64,000 bases of DNA from Leptidea sinapis (GCF_905404315.1 NC_066294.1:9759501-9823500); one strand, 5' to 3'. Positions 35,801-39,897 are shown, numbered from the stretch's first letter. Translations and numbers: made by a program. Notes: generated by a model from the letters alone, not told the origin.

Positions 35801-35934
35801 AGCGCATTCAAGTCGGGGACGCTTGTATCAATATTCTTTCATCTAGGTATGATTTCGAACCGCGCGGAAGCGTCTACGTAAAAGGTAAAGACAATATGCA
35901 CGTCTATCTAGTGATAGGTAAAAGGGATACTTAG
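2565..35934 (+). CDS. Ac13E: Adenylyl cyclase type 9-like (Ac13E), complete, seven exons
   Basis: Integral membrane class III adenylyl cyclase that makes cAMP from ATP at the plasma membrane, normally under G-protein control. Exons 2565-2851, 2968-3974, 5746-6000, 6777-7142, 30871-31253, 32444-32647 and 34114-35934 join in frame through GT/AG sites to 1,440 codons plus TAG. Layout by residue: N-tail 1-95; M1 helices about 97-270; C1a about 355-520; long Ser-rich C1b linker to about 955; M2 helices about 957-1192 with sequons in the extracellular loop; C2a to 1440. Metal aspartates D363 (FADIVGFT) and D407 (LGDCYYC) lie 44 apart, as in AC5. K1301, D1378, N1385 and R1389 match the C2 adenine and transition-state residues with AC2 spacing. 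WSNDVTLAN after the C1 core is AC9-like. Human AC9 is 1,353 residues; this protein is longer in C1b but ends straight after C2a. The start has a good context (AACCATGAG). Class certain; AC9 assignment very likely. Confidence 0.95.
2968..3974 (+). CDS. Ac13E: Ac13E exon 2 (M1 helices and first part of C1a)
   Basis: Residues 96-432. The acceptor follows a T-rich tract ending TTTCCAG; the donor is CTAG|GTGAGT. Carries six hydrophobic segments, then a charged coiled stretch (residues about 280-310, MEKQLKEKM then MPPKL), then the C1a start with both metal-binding aspartates (D363, D407). The exon starts at phase 2 and ends at phase 1. Confidence 0.93.
3975..4549. other. Ac13E intron 2, first part
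   Basis: No gene or repeat recognised. The rest of intron 2 (to 5745) is a LINE-alpha tail and an AGCTGACCC-family repeat. Confidence 0.5.
4550..4720 (-). mobile_element. LINE-alpha 3' tail, decayed
   Basis: TAGGAGGACAAATCGAGCGT, then AAGTGATAT, ATCACAGGACCATTGCCGAC, GTGAACGCGCTTCTTTCAAG and GTATCGTCCTGAAAA follow the family tail in order with many changes. Lies in Ac13E intron 2. Confidence 0.6.
4981..5702. repeat. AGCTGACCC-family repeat with an inserted palindromic segment
   Basis: Starts CTAGCTGACCCAGCAAACAT and ends near GGAGGAGTTTGGTAACAAAC and ATTTTATATAAG. Between about 5035 and 5240 an unrelated segment holds an imperfect inverted repeat (ACGATACTCGTGCGCACGTA against TACTTTGCGCACTTGTATCG). 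It ends about 44 bases before Ac13E exon 3. Confidence 0.65.
5746..6000 (+). CDS. Ac13E: Ac13E exon 3 (C1a core)
   Basis: Residues 432-517 with the motifs RVGVHTGTVLCGIVG and FDVWSNDVTLANKMESTG, the standard second half of a C1a cyclase domain. Acceptor TTTTCACAG, donor TTTG|GTGAGT. Both ends are phase 1. A dispersed repeat ends about 44 bases upstream of the acceptor. Confidence 0.93.
6001..6776. other. Ac13E intron 3
   Basis: Short open frames on both strands (6060-6419, 6196-6432) overlap each other and show nothing recognisable. Nothing else seen. Confidence 0.5.
6777..7142 (+). CDS. Ac13E: Ac13E exon 4 (end of C1a, start of C1b linker)
   Basis: Residues 517-639. Begins HKTYFIEGRQ, the usual end of a C1a domain, then becomes a low-complexity Ser/Pro/Asp-rich linker with many possible phosphorylation sites. 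Acceptor GTTCAG, donor GTGG|GTAAGT, phase 1 at both ends. The following intron is 23,728 bases. Confidence 0.9.
7143..7780. other. Start of the 23.7 kb Ac13E intron 4
   Basis: GC-richer patch at 7290-7620 (GGTCGCGCAACCAGTCGCGA, GCTGGTCGCGCCGCCG) of unknown nature. No gene recognised. Intron 4 as a whole (7143-30870) is filled with the repeats listed. Confidence 0.45.
7780..8095 (-). mobile_element. Non-LTR element C-terminal fragment
   Basis: Minus-strand reading VQYNDAF, then a stop, then LSRYCNGSGMFAESRVPDFY and AVMRKRVASLWDRLRKSQNR, a pattern I associate with the C-terminal end of insect non-LTR polyproteins. No other domain remains. Confidence 0.55.
8234..8835. repeat. Dispersed element with palindromic ends
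   Basis: Starts GAAGTTATACTTCTTT and ends AAAGAAGTATAACTTC (8820-8835), about 600 bases apart. Interior has GCGCGCGCATCACTG and its counterpart CGTTGCGCGCGCACAACGAC. A related end (CGCGCCAAAAAAGTATAACT) is at 12968. The right end lies about 18 bases from the mariner. Confidence 0.6.
8855..10150 (-). mobile_element. Mariner DNA transposon, near full length (1.30 kb)
   Basis: Terminal inverted repeats begin CGAGGGCGGCACTGAAAATT at the left end and CGAGGGCTGCACTAAAAGTA (read inward on the minus strand) at the right end. Both ends are bordered by the TA target duplication (8853-8854 and 10151-10152). The length equals a standard mariner. The inner part is a minus-strand transposase broken by one frameshift. 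The element sits in the 23.7 kb intron of Ac13E, opposite in orientation to the gene. Confidence 0.92.
8920..9977 (-). pseudogene. Mariner transposase, one frameshift
   Basis: Starts at ATG 9977 with MELSRENSRAMIYYDFRSG, the N-terminal DNA-binding region of SETMAR-like mariners. The first catalytic aspartate is in SGDESCIYAYEPETK, the second in LHHDNASSHT, the third in SPDLNPNDF; 35 residues separate the last two instead of the usual 34. A one-base frameshift near 9330 (after PLEYFQE) moves the reading to the second frame, which ends KFRGEYLEKQ. About 350 codons in total, the normal mariner length. No other lesion is obvious, so it is a young inactivated copy. Confidence 0.9.
10488..10625 (+). 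repeat. Dispersed repeat F, 3' fragment
   Basis: TTATTAAAACATCGATCCAA and GCTACGGAACCATTCATGGC match the 3' third of the family. Confidence 0.6.
10938..11225 (+). mobile_element. SINE-A copy with inverted 5' end
   Basis: Family core TGTGTTTCGGTCTGAAGGGC, GCCGTAGCTAGTGAAGTTAC, CTGAGCGGCACTGCATTGTA and end CTCGTCTCGTCCCTTATTTT then A-run. The 5' end is a perfect inverted repeat of its own GAAGCAGTAATGT segment (10941-10987). Confidence 0.8.
10941..10987. repeat. Perfect 22-bp hairpin with 3-base loop
   Basis: CACTACTATGAAGCAGTAAT plus GT pairs completely with AC plus ATTACTGCTTCATAGTAGTG; loop TAC. It is the 5' end of a SINE-A copy. Confidence 0.85.
11440..11640 (-). repeat. Dispersed repeat P (ACACGTGTTTCGCC family)
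   Basis: GCGGAAATCCATAATTATCC, GAGTTTTCTTTAGTGTTAAT, CACGTGTTTCGCCTCTACAC. The TIR-like block GTTTTCTTTAGTGTTAATTC is shared with 36.9 kb. Confidence 0.6.
11731..12112. mobile_element. TIR element with possible TTAA target duplication
   Basis: Ends share GGATTGGTCTC..CTGCGC..AGCTAGATACCA against the reverse complement of TGGTGTCTAGTTGTAGCGCA and GAGACCAATCC. TTAA stands immediately outside both ends (11727-11730, 12113-12116). No coding frame inside, so a MITE-type element. The shared GATTAA could instead be part of the TIR. Confidence 0.6.
12480..12735 (+). mobile_element. SINE-T copy
   Basis: 5' module ATATGCAAATATTGGGGTTG to ACAACCTGAGAGTTGAACAA, then a tRNA-like head (ACGGTTAGCTCAGTTGGTAA; GTGGGTTCGAATCCCGCATC) and a tail AAATTTTATTTGTG. 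The best copy showing the 5' module joined to the tRNA-like part. Confidence 0.8.
12742..12915 (-). mobile_element. SINE-A copy, 3' truncated
   Basis: Antisense of the family: GAGACATAAGATGTTAAGTC, GCGCCCTTCAGACCGAAACA, GGCGCCGTTGTGGTACCCAT and GCCGGCATCCTGTGCAAAGG. Abuts the SINE-T tail at 12735. Confidence 0.75.
13298..13489 (-). pseudogene. Tc1/mariner transposase fragment
   Basis: Short minus-strand frame containing DFIRAEDWLSSSPDLNPLDF and LWSVLE, the third-aspartate region of Tc1/mariner transposases. Nothing else of the element is recognisable. It adjoins the 3' tail of a minus-strand LINE-beta copy. Confidence 0.6.
13495..14040 (-). mobile_element. LINE-beta: C-terminal ORF2 fragment and 3' tail
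   Basis: Minus-strand frame MTVHCQYIYENLIYVHKNRH to YLNDPTAWD is the C-terminal region of a non-LTR polyprotein. It is followed by a tail with GAGCGCCATTTGTTTCCGAA and an AATAAATGCC end near 13520. The LINE-alpha copy at 14030 (plus) abuts it head to head. Confidence 0.75.
14030..15450 (+). mobile_element. LINE-alpha: CR1/Jockey-group non-LTR element, internally deleted
   Basis: Begins in an endonuclease domain (PTRIPDVQDHTPSLLDLLL, GSSDHCLIRS), then passes without the linker into reverse transcriptase (LDIAKAFDRVWH, GVPQGCVLSPTLF, CYADDSTGYAS) and runs to the C-terminal end at 15360. The stretch 14446-15360 is open for 304 codons; a stop follows VTSF upstream. An A-rich run closes the copy at about 15450. 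A segment between endonuclease and RT is missing, so the copy cannot move by itself. Insect Jockey/CR1 relationship is by motif only. Confidence 0.85.
15451..15874. other. Intron stretch without recognised feature
   Basis: AT-rich sequence between LINE-alpha and the TIR repeat. A short minus-strand frame (15335-15550) runs off the LINE tail. Nothing supported. Confidence 0.4.
15875..16278. mobile_element. TIR repeat, AGCTGACCC family, complete copy
   Basis: Begins ACTAGCTGACCCAGCAAACG and ends CGTCTGTCGGGTCAGCTAGT, a 12-base perfect terminal inverted repeat with partial pairing beyond. Contains the family phrase CGGTCCAGCCGTTATCGAG. No coding capacity. Confidence 0.75.
16279..16649. other. 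Intron stretch with a small LINE-beta tail piece
   Basis: Only AGAATTTCTTGCGCCTGTTC at about 16510 recalls the LINE-beta tail. Nothing else seen. Confidence 0.4.
16650..17430 (+). repeat. Dispersed repeat K, interrupted by a 452-base TIR insertion
   Basis: GTTCTATTACAGATCTGTGT, GTTCAACAATCTTTATACAT and, after the insertion, GCGTTCATTTCC and GTTAAACACAAGCTAAACAC follow the reverse complement of 57190-57450 in order. The insertion is listed separately. Confidence 0.7.
16844..17295. mobile_element. 452-base TIR element nested in repeat K
   Basis: Left end GGGCGTTTTTATATTTTTGT then ACCAAAGTC; right end, inverted, GGGCGTTTTTTTTTTATTTT then GTACCTTGACTTTCG. Both sides start GGGCG and reach a GACTT-like block. 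The uninterrupted site is seen at 57.3 kb. No coding frame. Confidence 0.7.
17431..18503. other. AT-rich intron stretch
   Basis: Contains a T-run at 17808-17822 and no recognised gene or repeat. The frame 17580-17864 is low-complexity. Confidence 0.4.
18504..18815. repeat. Degenerate tandem repeat, about 80-100 base unit
   Basis: AGGTCAGATGC or AGGTCACATGC heads, CTCGACCA, TCATCAAA or TCGTCAAA and CAACTACAATGACAT recur about three and a half times with irregular spacing. Confidence 0.55.
19060..19655 (+). repeat. Dispersed repeat F (TTCCGTAGCCAAATGGCAA family)
   Basis: Begins AGGGTTCCGTAGCCAAATGG and ends GAACCCTTCATGGGCGAGTC and TCGCACTGGGCCGC followed by T-run. Shares ACTATAAGAACTATACTG and ACTATTATTAAAACATCGAT with the 58.9 kb copy. 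No coding frame conserved. Confidence 0.7.
20105..20850 (+). mobile_element. LINE-alpha fragment: endonuclease end and linker
   Basis: Three broken plus-strand frames: TTQLPDVYSHMPSLLDLLL (endonuclease C-terminal end), then RSQPWFDASIKAASDCKKQA, then KIGELFSSYPTGTRKFWSLS and TAKEKADLLCALFAS. This is the endonuclease-RT linker of the same family, the part deleted from the 14 kb copy. Frameshifts separate the pieces. Confidence 0.75.
20851..22082. other. Intron stretch without recognised feature
   Basis: A purine-rich patch at 21700-21770 and overlapping short frames at 21025-21378 on both strands. None is recognised. Confidence 0.4.
22083..22262 (-). mobile_element. LINE-alpha 3' fragment
   Basis: Shares GGCCGGCAACCTTTAAGGAA, CGTACCGTCCCGGAAACACC and GTGGAGGACCACCACACATC with the other copies. 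Truncated at both sides. Confidence 0.7.
22403..22765 (+). mobile_element. SINE-A copy with partial internal duplication
   Basis: Full 5' start GGGAGGCTCCTTTGCACAGG and GCCGGCTAGATTATTGGTAC; the segment GCTAGATTATGGGTAAT to TGTGTTTCGGTC recurs at 22569-22622 before the common 3' half, suggesting recombination between two copies. Confidence 0.8.
22766..23229 (-). other. Unclassified frames downstream of SINE-A
   Basis: Minus frames 22868-23062 (VGVERNQLRSTKSGRSCIKA) and 22666-22950 (LKHLMRVEITGNRAGMWQMG) overlap and look like decayed coding sequence of an element, but I cannot name it. Confidence 0.3.
23230..23400 (+). repeat. Dispersed repeat with TGTATGTATGTTTG start
   Basis: TGTATGTATGTTTGTTTGTT then TGTAACCGACTCATTTTGGC and GATTTCGATCAAACTTCGTA, a phrase seen widely in moth genomes as I recall. 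Single copy here, so classification is open. Confidence 0.4.
23401..24097. other. AT-rich intron stretch
   Basis: AT dinucleotide run at 23430-23440 and a T-run near 24051. No gene recognised. Confidence 0.4.
24098..24333 (+). mobile_element. SINE-A copy
   Basis: Starts at CGGCGCCTATTTCTCCCGTG, lacks the first part and a short segment after AAATGAGAC, keeps CTGAGCGGCACTGCATTGTA and the terminal A-run. Confidence 0.75.
24740..24990 (+). repeat. Dispersed repeat N, uninterrupted copy
   Basis: CGCACACTAAACTAATATTC, CTGGCCTGTTTTTATCGGTT, CAAGAGACTATCTAGACTTA, TAAATTATCTAAG. Shows the empty site of the MITE in the 38 kb copy. Confidence 0.65.
25307..25430 (+). mobile_element. SINE-U copy, 3' truncated
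   Basis: GACGACCCATATAGCCGAAT, GGTTAGTGACCCTGACTACT and CGGCTTCGAATCGCGGTAGG, then the shared TTATATGATGAATATGGAT. Stops where the 30.5 kb copy continues. Confidence 0.75.
25431..26479. other. Intron stretch with two unrecognised minus frames
   Basis: 25817-26029 (LTCAICNSAVSHRCRWDPGN) and 26026-26223. The first has Cys/His-rich pieces but no defined zinc-finger spacing. Neither is supported as a gene. Confidence 0.3.
26480..27545 (+). mobile_element. LINE-beta-like non-LTR element, RT to 3' end, decayed
   Basis: Starts in the RT domain (RDVSLDLIKSYLRNRIQRVD, GVPQGSILGPFLFLVYVND). The catalytic FADD box carries a one-base insertion at about 26707 that shifts the frame to TDTSLLFKIK. Then NNLLLNERKTKCVRF and TTFLGIT, a TAA, and the C-terminal CQYIFQKLLYAHKNISQFKK to CTSS. 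It ends AATAAAGA then T-runs and TTTGACTTTAACTTTGAC, a short-repeat 3' end. Confidence 0.8.
27590..27790 (+). repeat. Dispersed direct repeat, left copy
   Basis: GCTCACATACACGAGGGTAA, GAATTGAACGCAGAGAGCTA, TTGCCTTAGATAATTTATAA; second copy at 29120-29305. Identity moderate. Unclassified. Confidence 0.5.
27791..29119. other. AT-rich intron stretch
   Basis: A GC-rich patch at 28790-28910 (CTTCGGCTGCGCCTCGGCTC) stands out against its surroundings. No gene or known repeat seen. Confidence 0.4.
29120..29305 (+). repeat. Dispersed direct repeat, right copy
   Basis: GCTTACATACACGAGGATAA, GAATTGAACGCAGAGAGCTG, TTGCCTTAGATAATGTATAA, following the order of 27590-27790. Confidence 0.5.
29722..29940 (+). 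pseudogene. Possible tyrosine-recombinase (Crypton-like) fragment
   Basis: ATG 29722 reads MSSEEEDLALSPNTLMEINA then QILPPESREK before a frameshift; the next frame continues KVYDNFVNVVR. An SREK..KVYDNF..WR start occurs in insect Crypton-type recombinase-derived proteins as I recall them. No catalytic part is present. Low certainty. Confidence 0.35.
30228..30425 (+). mobile_element. Short TIR element, GTTATACCT family, opposite copy
   Basis: ATAAAGTTATACCTGCGAAT, GACATTTTGCTTATGATTTG, TTATTCGAACGT and GAATTATCATTG match the reverse complement of 42020-42225 in order. Its right end is less complete. Confidence 0.6.
30537..30830 (+). mobile_element. SINE-U copy (tRNA-derived), with ATT tail
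   Basis: Starts GACGACCTGTATAGCCGACT, A-box-like TAGCCGACTGGCTAACGA, B box GGGTTCGAATCCCTGTAGGT, then a body with repeated ATGTATGTTTA motifs and a terminal ATTATTATTATTATT. Ends 41 bases before the Ac13E exon 5 acceptor. Confidence 0.8.
30871..31253 (+). CDS. Ac13E: Ac13E exon 5 (C1b linker)
   Basis: Residues 639-766, a basic and Ser-rich cytoplasmic linker beginning GSYGKYAKIRNWKVPKFLRK. The basic start resembles the AC9 region just after C1a. Acceptor ATATTTACAG, donor GAG|GTGAGT. Starts phase 1, ends phase 0, and keeps the frame from exon 4. Confidence 0.88.
31383..31660 (+). mobile_element. SINE-A copy in Ac13E intron 5
   Basis: GTGGCTCCTTTACACAGAAA, GCCGGTTAGATTATGGGTAC, GCGCCGTAGCTAGTGATATT, TTCTGAGCGGCAGTGCATTG. 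The 3' end is diverged. Confidence 0.75.
32153..32396 (+). mobile_element. SINE-A copy, 3' truncated, just upstream of Ac13E exon 6
   Basis: GTGGGAGCTCCTATGCACAG through CTGAGCGGCACTGCATTGTA, then stops. The remaining 48 bases to exon 6 contain the branch point and polypyrimidine region. Confidence 0.8.
32444..32647 (+). CDS. Ac13E: Ac13E exon 6 (C1b linker)
   Basis: Residues 767-834, 68 codons of Ser/Arg/Pro-rich linker, phase 0 at both ends, acceptor CAATTGCAG and donor CAG|GTAAGA. Because it is phase 0/0 it could be skipped without breaking the frame. A truncated SINE-A copy ends about 48 bases before it. Confidence 0.85.
32648..34113. other. Ac13E intron 6
   Basis: A B-box-like GGGTTCAATTCCCGCTGG at 33318 suggests a SINE fragment. 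Otherwise no recognised feature. Confidence 0.4.
34114..35934 (+). CDS. Ac13E: Ac13E exon 7 (M2 helices, C2a domain, stop)
   Basis: Residues 835-1440 in one open exon of 1,821 bases. Holds the end of C1b, six M2 helices, an extracellular loop with sequons NSS, NMT and NST, and the whole C2a domain with EKIKTIGS, NFGDVTAGVIG and WGDAVNIASRM. An in-frame ATG at 34039 lies in the intron; the acceptor TTGATTTTCAG at 34113 is the natural start. The protein ends at VIGKRDT, directly after the C2a fold. Confidence 0.95.
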   Translation: MFALNHATLATSQVDIMQHRVSGYYTSSQSSLNDVPTRTKLPAPLNDEQVQSLQKLRKQSDLQLIRCVQDNARSGINYFVQPPLNRLTLFFKTPAMEKHYRDEAHRSDDCEDFPPTLTTSRFNTALDILVSLIIFLIVAASILLVYKEWKYSFSWFLFFVVIEIIAMSLCMYRHYLKWKSKSEPLGVTDTMRKSDKVFRKLSNWIPWHLSGSLLISLPILAVLVNFSCQHTTLSILEGKQSFYVYLLNVSIVHFCNFTQMNWLVKNTLVIFYAGLFLVFALLGCREANTQFLNSDVSLMPNLDVFAQNSSSLNMTTIFDDILSTNSTRLHSMLQDTHLKELYLDVALLLILVWFLNREFEISYRLSFYSNIVANRDKQKVQNMRNQADWLLHNIIPRHVADQLKNTAKYSENHKDVGIIFASIVNFNEMYDESYLKGKEYLRVLNELIADFDELLERPQFQHVEKIKTIGSTFMAASGLNPNLRRTSHEPHEHLYQLMDFALEMQKVVDNFNQDLLEFDFILRIGYNFGDVTAGVIGTTKLYYDIWGDAVNIASRMDSTGVPKRIQVGDACINILSSRYDFEPRGSVYVKGKDNMHVYLVIGKRDT

Positions 35935-35999
35935 ATAAGGCTGTTTATAACAAAAATGTAGAATCTGTGATTTAATTATTTATTTATACTTATTGTAAG

Positions 36000-36005
36000 A
36001 ATAAA
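36000..36005 (+). terminator. Candidate poly(A) signal of Ac13E
   Basis: AATAAA lies 66 bases after the cyclase stop codon. It is the first canonical signal downstream; other AT-rich candidates follow, so the true cleavage site is uncertain. Confidence 0.5.
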
Positions 36006-36078
36006 TGGTATTTTAAATGGAATGTATCGCTTAACTTATTATATAAATATTATTGCGCGGCTCGGGTGGTGCGATTTA

Positions 36079-36302
36079 CGGCCGTTTTCAATAACCTATC
36101 TATCCTTAGTTTAACTTACGGATACATTACTGTCACCGTTTAATGACAAGATCTTATCTATCCATAGTTATGTCCAATATGGTAATAGTCCAATGCTTTG
36201 CATCTGTCAATAGGTTATCGAAATGTAAGTAAGCGTAAAAGGATAGATTTGTATACCTCTAGTAAGTTAAACTATGGATATATAGGTTATTGAAAACGGC
36301 CG
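36079..36302. mobile_element. PIF/Harbinger-like MITE with TTA target duplication
   Basis: Ends CGGCCGTTTTCAATAACCTA and TAGGTTATTGAAAACGGCCG are perfect inverted repeats, with imperfect pairing for 20 more bases. TTA flanks both ends (36076-36078, 36303-36305). 224 bases, non-coding. Lies in the 3' flank of Ac13E, 145 bases after the stop, so it may be within its transcript. Confidence 0.8.
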
Positions 36303-36885
36303 TTAATTAAGGAGTTGACTGTAGTAAAGATTAATATTTATTTAACACAAGACCCGTGATAATTACGTACATTGGAAATCAATTGGAATGTATGTTACTC
36401 ATAATTTATATTGTGTTGTGTATGTGTAACCAGTGTTCTAGTCGGTTAAATTATAATTAGAACAATAATCGCCAGATTTGTATGTGTTAGTAAATAATAT
36501 TTATACAAAATATAACTGAAAAATTGATATTGTGTTTTTAAAAGTGTTATTTCTGAGTACTTAACTACAGATTTTTAAGTTTATTAACAATTTATATTAT
36601 AGATAATGTAATGGTCGACTCTTTCCCTTATGTCAAGATCTATATAAGTCTGTAATAATTAATCTCCTCTTTTAAGCAATTGACTTTTTCGTGATACCCC
36701 TAATTCCGGACTCCCATCAAACCTTCACCCAATGAATGTATAAAAATATTCATATAGAATTCCTGCGTTTGTGTATTTTTCACGGCAGATGCAAAAAAGT
36801 TCTTTGTTAAACTATTTTAAACAAATTCCGATCTGAATAATTTAATTCTGTATAATTCAATATTATATTGTACCTATCTATACAA

Positions 36886-37090
36886 ATTATTTAAGTTTTC
36901 TTTAGTGTTAATTCATCCAATTTTTGTTTTTAAAACAATTCGGCACGTGTGTGACTCCAGACTTGAGTCTCGTGCCAGATTTTGGCGAGACACGTGTCGA
37001 ATTGTTGTAAAAACAAATATTGGCGGAATTAACACTAAAGAAAACTTAAATAATTTGTATAATTATGGATTTCCGCAAAGTGGCGCCTAA
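36886..37090. repeat. Dispersed repeat P with inverted ends
   Basis: Left AAGTTTTCTTTAGTGTTAAT and right ATTAACACTAAAGAAAACTT are perfect inverted repeats; ACACGTGT stands in the middle region. The right flank ATTATGGATTTCCGCAAAGT matches the 11.4 kb copy. Confidence 0.65.
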
Positions 37091-37325
37091 TTCAATAAAT
37101 GTACCTATATTTACTTTAATTGGATATATTAATTTTGATTATAAGTTCGCCCCTACTAAAGTTTATTAATATATCGAATACTTTTTATATTTGGAAAAGG
37201 AATTCATATTATCAAAATGTTAACATTGTTCCTAGATAATATATTATTTATTGTAAATGTTTGCATGCTTGCAAATCTTACTTGTATATCGTTGTATGGA
37301 ATGTATTTTTAAATTTTTTCAAATA

Positions 37326-37806
37326 CACACATCAAAAAAGTCTAAGCAACATATACTAATTTAAATTTTAGGATGGTTTTTCACATTATAACGTTGTATT
37401 TTATTTTTAAAATAATATTTTTAGGTACCTATGATGTAAAAATAACAGCTGGTGTCTTTATAAGTTCTTTTAATAACAGAAATTAACAATATTAGAATAT
37501 ACTGCAGAAACTAAGGTACATAAGCATAAATATAAATAACCATTTTTTTTAACAAAATGAAATTACTAAAGAAAATGAATTTATTGTGAATTAATAGGAT
37601 AATTTAATACAAAGTATGGCCTATTAAAGAGGACTGCTATTCAGAATTTATCGGCAACGATTATTCATTGAATTAACGAGACTGTTTATGTCATCTTGAG
37701 GTATTCGCTCCTAATGGAATTGTAGCAAATCCTTCAGTTGTTGGGTTGTTGTATAAATGGTAAATTTGTAATATCATGCATGTTGCTTAGACTTTTTTGA
37801 TGTGTG
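37326..37806. mobile_element. TIR element with TA target duplication (Tc1/mariner type)
   Basis: Ends CACACATCAAAAAAGTCTAA (then GCAACAT) and its reverse complement TTAGACTTTTTTGATGTGTG; TA flanks both sides (37324-37325, 37807-37808). 481 bases, so an internally deleted or non-autonomous element. No transposase motif was recognised in it. Confidence 0.75.
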
Positions 37807-38044
37807 TAGAATGTGGTCGTTAACAAGGATGTATTATAGAAACCAATGGTGGGTTTTTAGGGTAATTTTTTTTTGTGGTTTGTTGTTTTTCCCGGTGGGT
37901 CTGAAAAGAATGCATATAAGGCATAATCATTTTTGTAAATTGTCTTATCGAATACTAATTATTTGAGAAATATTTATTAATAATCAATTTTCTACGTACT
38001 AAATTTTCTATGTCATTTTTTAATATTGCTTTTTACAAGCACTA

Positions 38045-38585
38045 AGAGTAACTATTTATCTTAGATCTTGTATACGTCGAGATAGACTATGACTGTTGTG
38101 AGAACGTCGAAAATATGTAATTGAGTTTAGAGTTAACCTCTATTTGGAGCAATGCACGCACACTAAACTAATATTTCTGGCCTATTTTATTGGTTGTCTA
38201 ACAGCAAGAGAATCTATTTACGGCCGTTCCCAATATTCAGTCTATCTCTTACTTGAGATAACAATCGTAACTATCGTTGACTTCCCAATAAACTTATCGA
38301 CGGTAACTCACCTTATCCGTACACGCTGTCTGTCAATGGGGCGACGTATAGCTTACCAGCGATAGAAGTTTGTTTAGAAATTGCAATTCACGCGTCTCAA
38401 TATAAGGCGATAAGAATGACTTATCGGGTATATTGGGACAGCTTCAGATTATAGACAGCTAATTACTGGCAGTAGAAGGTAGTAATTTATCTCTATCTGT
38501 AGATAGGAGATATTGGGAACGGCTGTTAGACGTATAAATTATCTAAGCTTTTTATAATACGATACTATGTAAAAACTAATCTTCG
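38045..38585 (+). repeat. Dispersed repeat N, interrupted by a MITE
   Basis: ATCTTAGATCTTG, AACCTCTATTTGGAGCAATG, CGCACACTAAACTAATATTT, CTGGCCTATTTTATTGGTTG, then the MITE 38221-38525, then GACGTATAAATTATCTAAG. Confidence 0.7.
38221..38525. mobile_element. PIF/Harbinger-like MITE with TTA target duplication, nested in repeat N
   Basis: Ends CGGCCGTTCCCAATATTCAG and GGAGATATTGGGAACGGCTG; TTA on both sides (38218-38220, 38526-38528). The TIR head resembles the 36 kb element. It splits a repeat whose empty counterpart is at 24.9 kb. Confidence 0.8.
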
Positions 38586-38879
38586 ATGTTAACCGTATTA
38601 TTCACTATATCGGCCATTCTGGGTTGTAGACCCCTGAGGAACCTTCTACAGTAAGTAGTAATTTATTAACTCCATGGCGTTATATATTTGTAATCAGGTT
38701 CTGTTTGGGTATACAAGTCAAATATTATGTTGTTTGTAAGGATTCATAAACCACGTGCACTTTAATTAAATAAGGTTAAAAATATATTATATATCAATTA
38801 TGCACTTTGAATCTATGTGTAATTCAGAAAAATAGTACAGACCTAACTTACATTGACTTGTAATGCTGGAATGCAGGTA

Positions 38880-39350
38880 CATACAGTTAGCGCGTCATTT
38901 GAATGCAGTCTGTGGTAAAGTGCGGGAGCATCTCCCCCCGCTGTCCGCTCGCTTCCCCTCGTGCGCCTGCAGTGCAGTAGTGTGCCGTCGTTGTCAGATA
39001 TTACAGTACACTTCCCGTGTTATCACGTTAATACTGAAGTTGCGATCCCGGGTTTCTTTATTTTATGTTAGTAATAACTCATCCGAGTCCATAAGGTTCC
39101 GCTCCAAAAAACGAGTTTTATTCATCGCCAAGCACGATAAATAGCGCCATATATTTTAGACAAGTGTGTTGATAAAGGCAGAATAAAAACTTGAGATTAA
39201 ATTATTAGGTTAACAAGGTAAACTTAGAGCAGTGTTTAAATTTATCGACACACTCATGACTCTGGTAATCAATTACTTATAATAAGGTCACATCACTATC
39301 GCATTCCTGAACTCTGCATTCAACTCGCGCGTTATCTGTATCTGTACATA
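38880..39350 (+). repeat. GC-rich direct duplication, left copy
   Basis: Shares with 41455-41848 the order CCCCCGCTGT, GCGCCTGCAGTG, GTGTTATC.CGTTAATACT, AACGAGTTTT, ATCGCCAAGCACGA, TTTAAATTTATCGA, CACTCATGA and CTCTGCATT.AACTCGCG. Not recognised as a known gene or element. Could be a diverged long-terminal-repeat pair. Confidence 0.6.
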
Positions 39351-39897
39351 CCAGGGTTTTATATCGACAATAGGTATTTACAGCATTACGTTGACATTTA
39401 AATATTACCTTAAAACCAGTTAAATGGGATGGAATAATGGAATAATAGGGATGGATTACCGCGTTACAGGAAAAGAGCGCTTACGGTTACTCGTAAGCCG
39501 TTTTGAAAAAAATAAATGAAGGTTTCGTTGTCATCGTTTGCTCTAGGAAAAAATATTGCCCATAAAGAACTATAACAATTCAAGTTGTGATGAAATGTCA
39601 ACATTGGTCGATACAGCCGTCATATCTCGTTTGTTCTCCTGTCGCGTACATTTATCTGTATTCTATTTGATGTTGTTAATTGTAAAAAGCAAAGGCACTA
39701 AGGTACGAAATCGTCCCCGGTCGGCAACGTTTCTGGTAGCTTTATAGTTTATATTCTAGATAATATAGTTTACTGTGATATTATATACCATTACTTGATA
39801 TTACAAATCAGTGCCACAGTATAGTTTATAGAGCATAGGCTTAGAAATATGCTAACGTACAGACAAACTAAGCGTGCCAGAGAAGGAACACCTGTAA

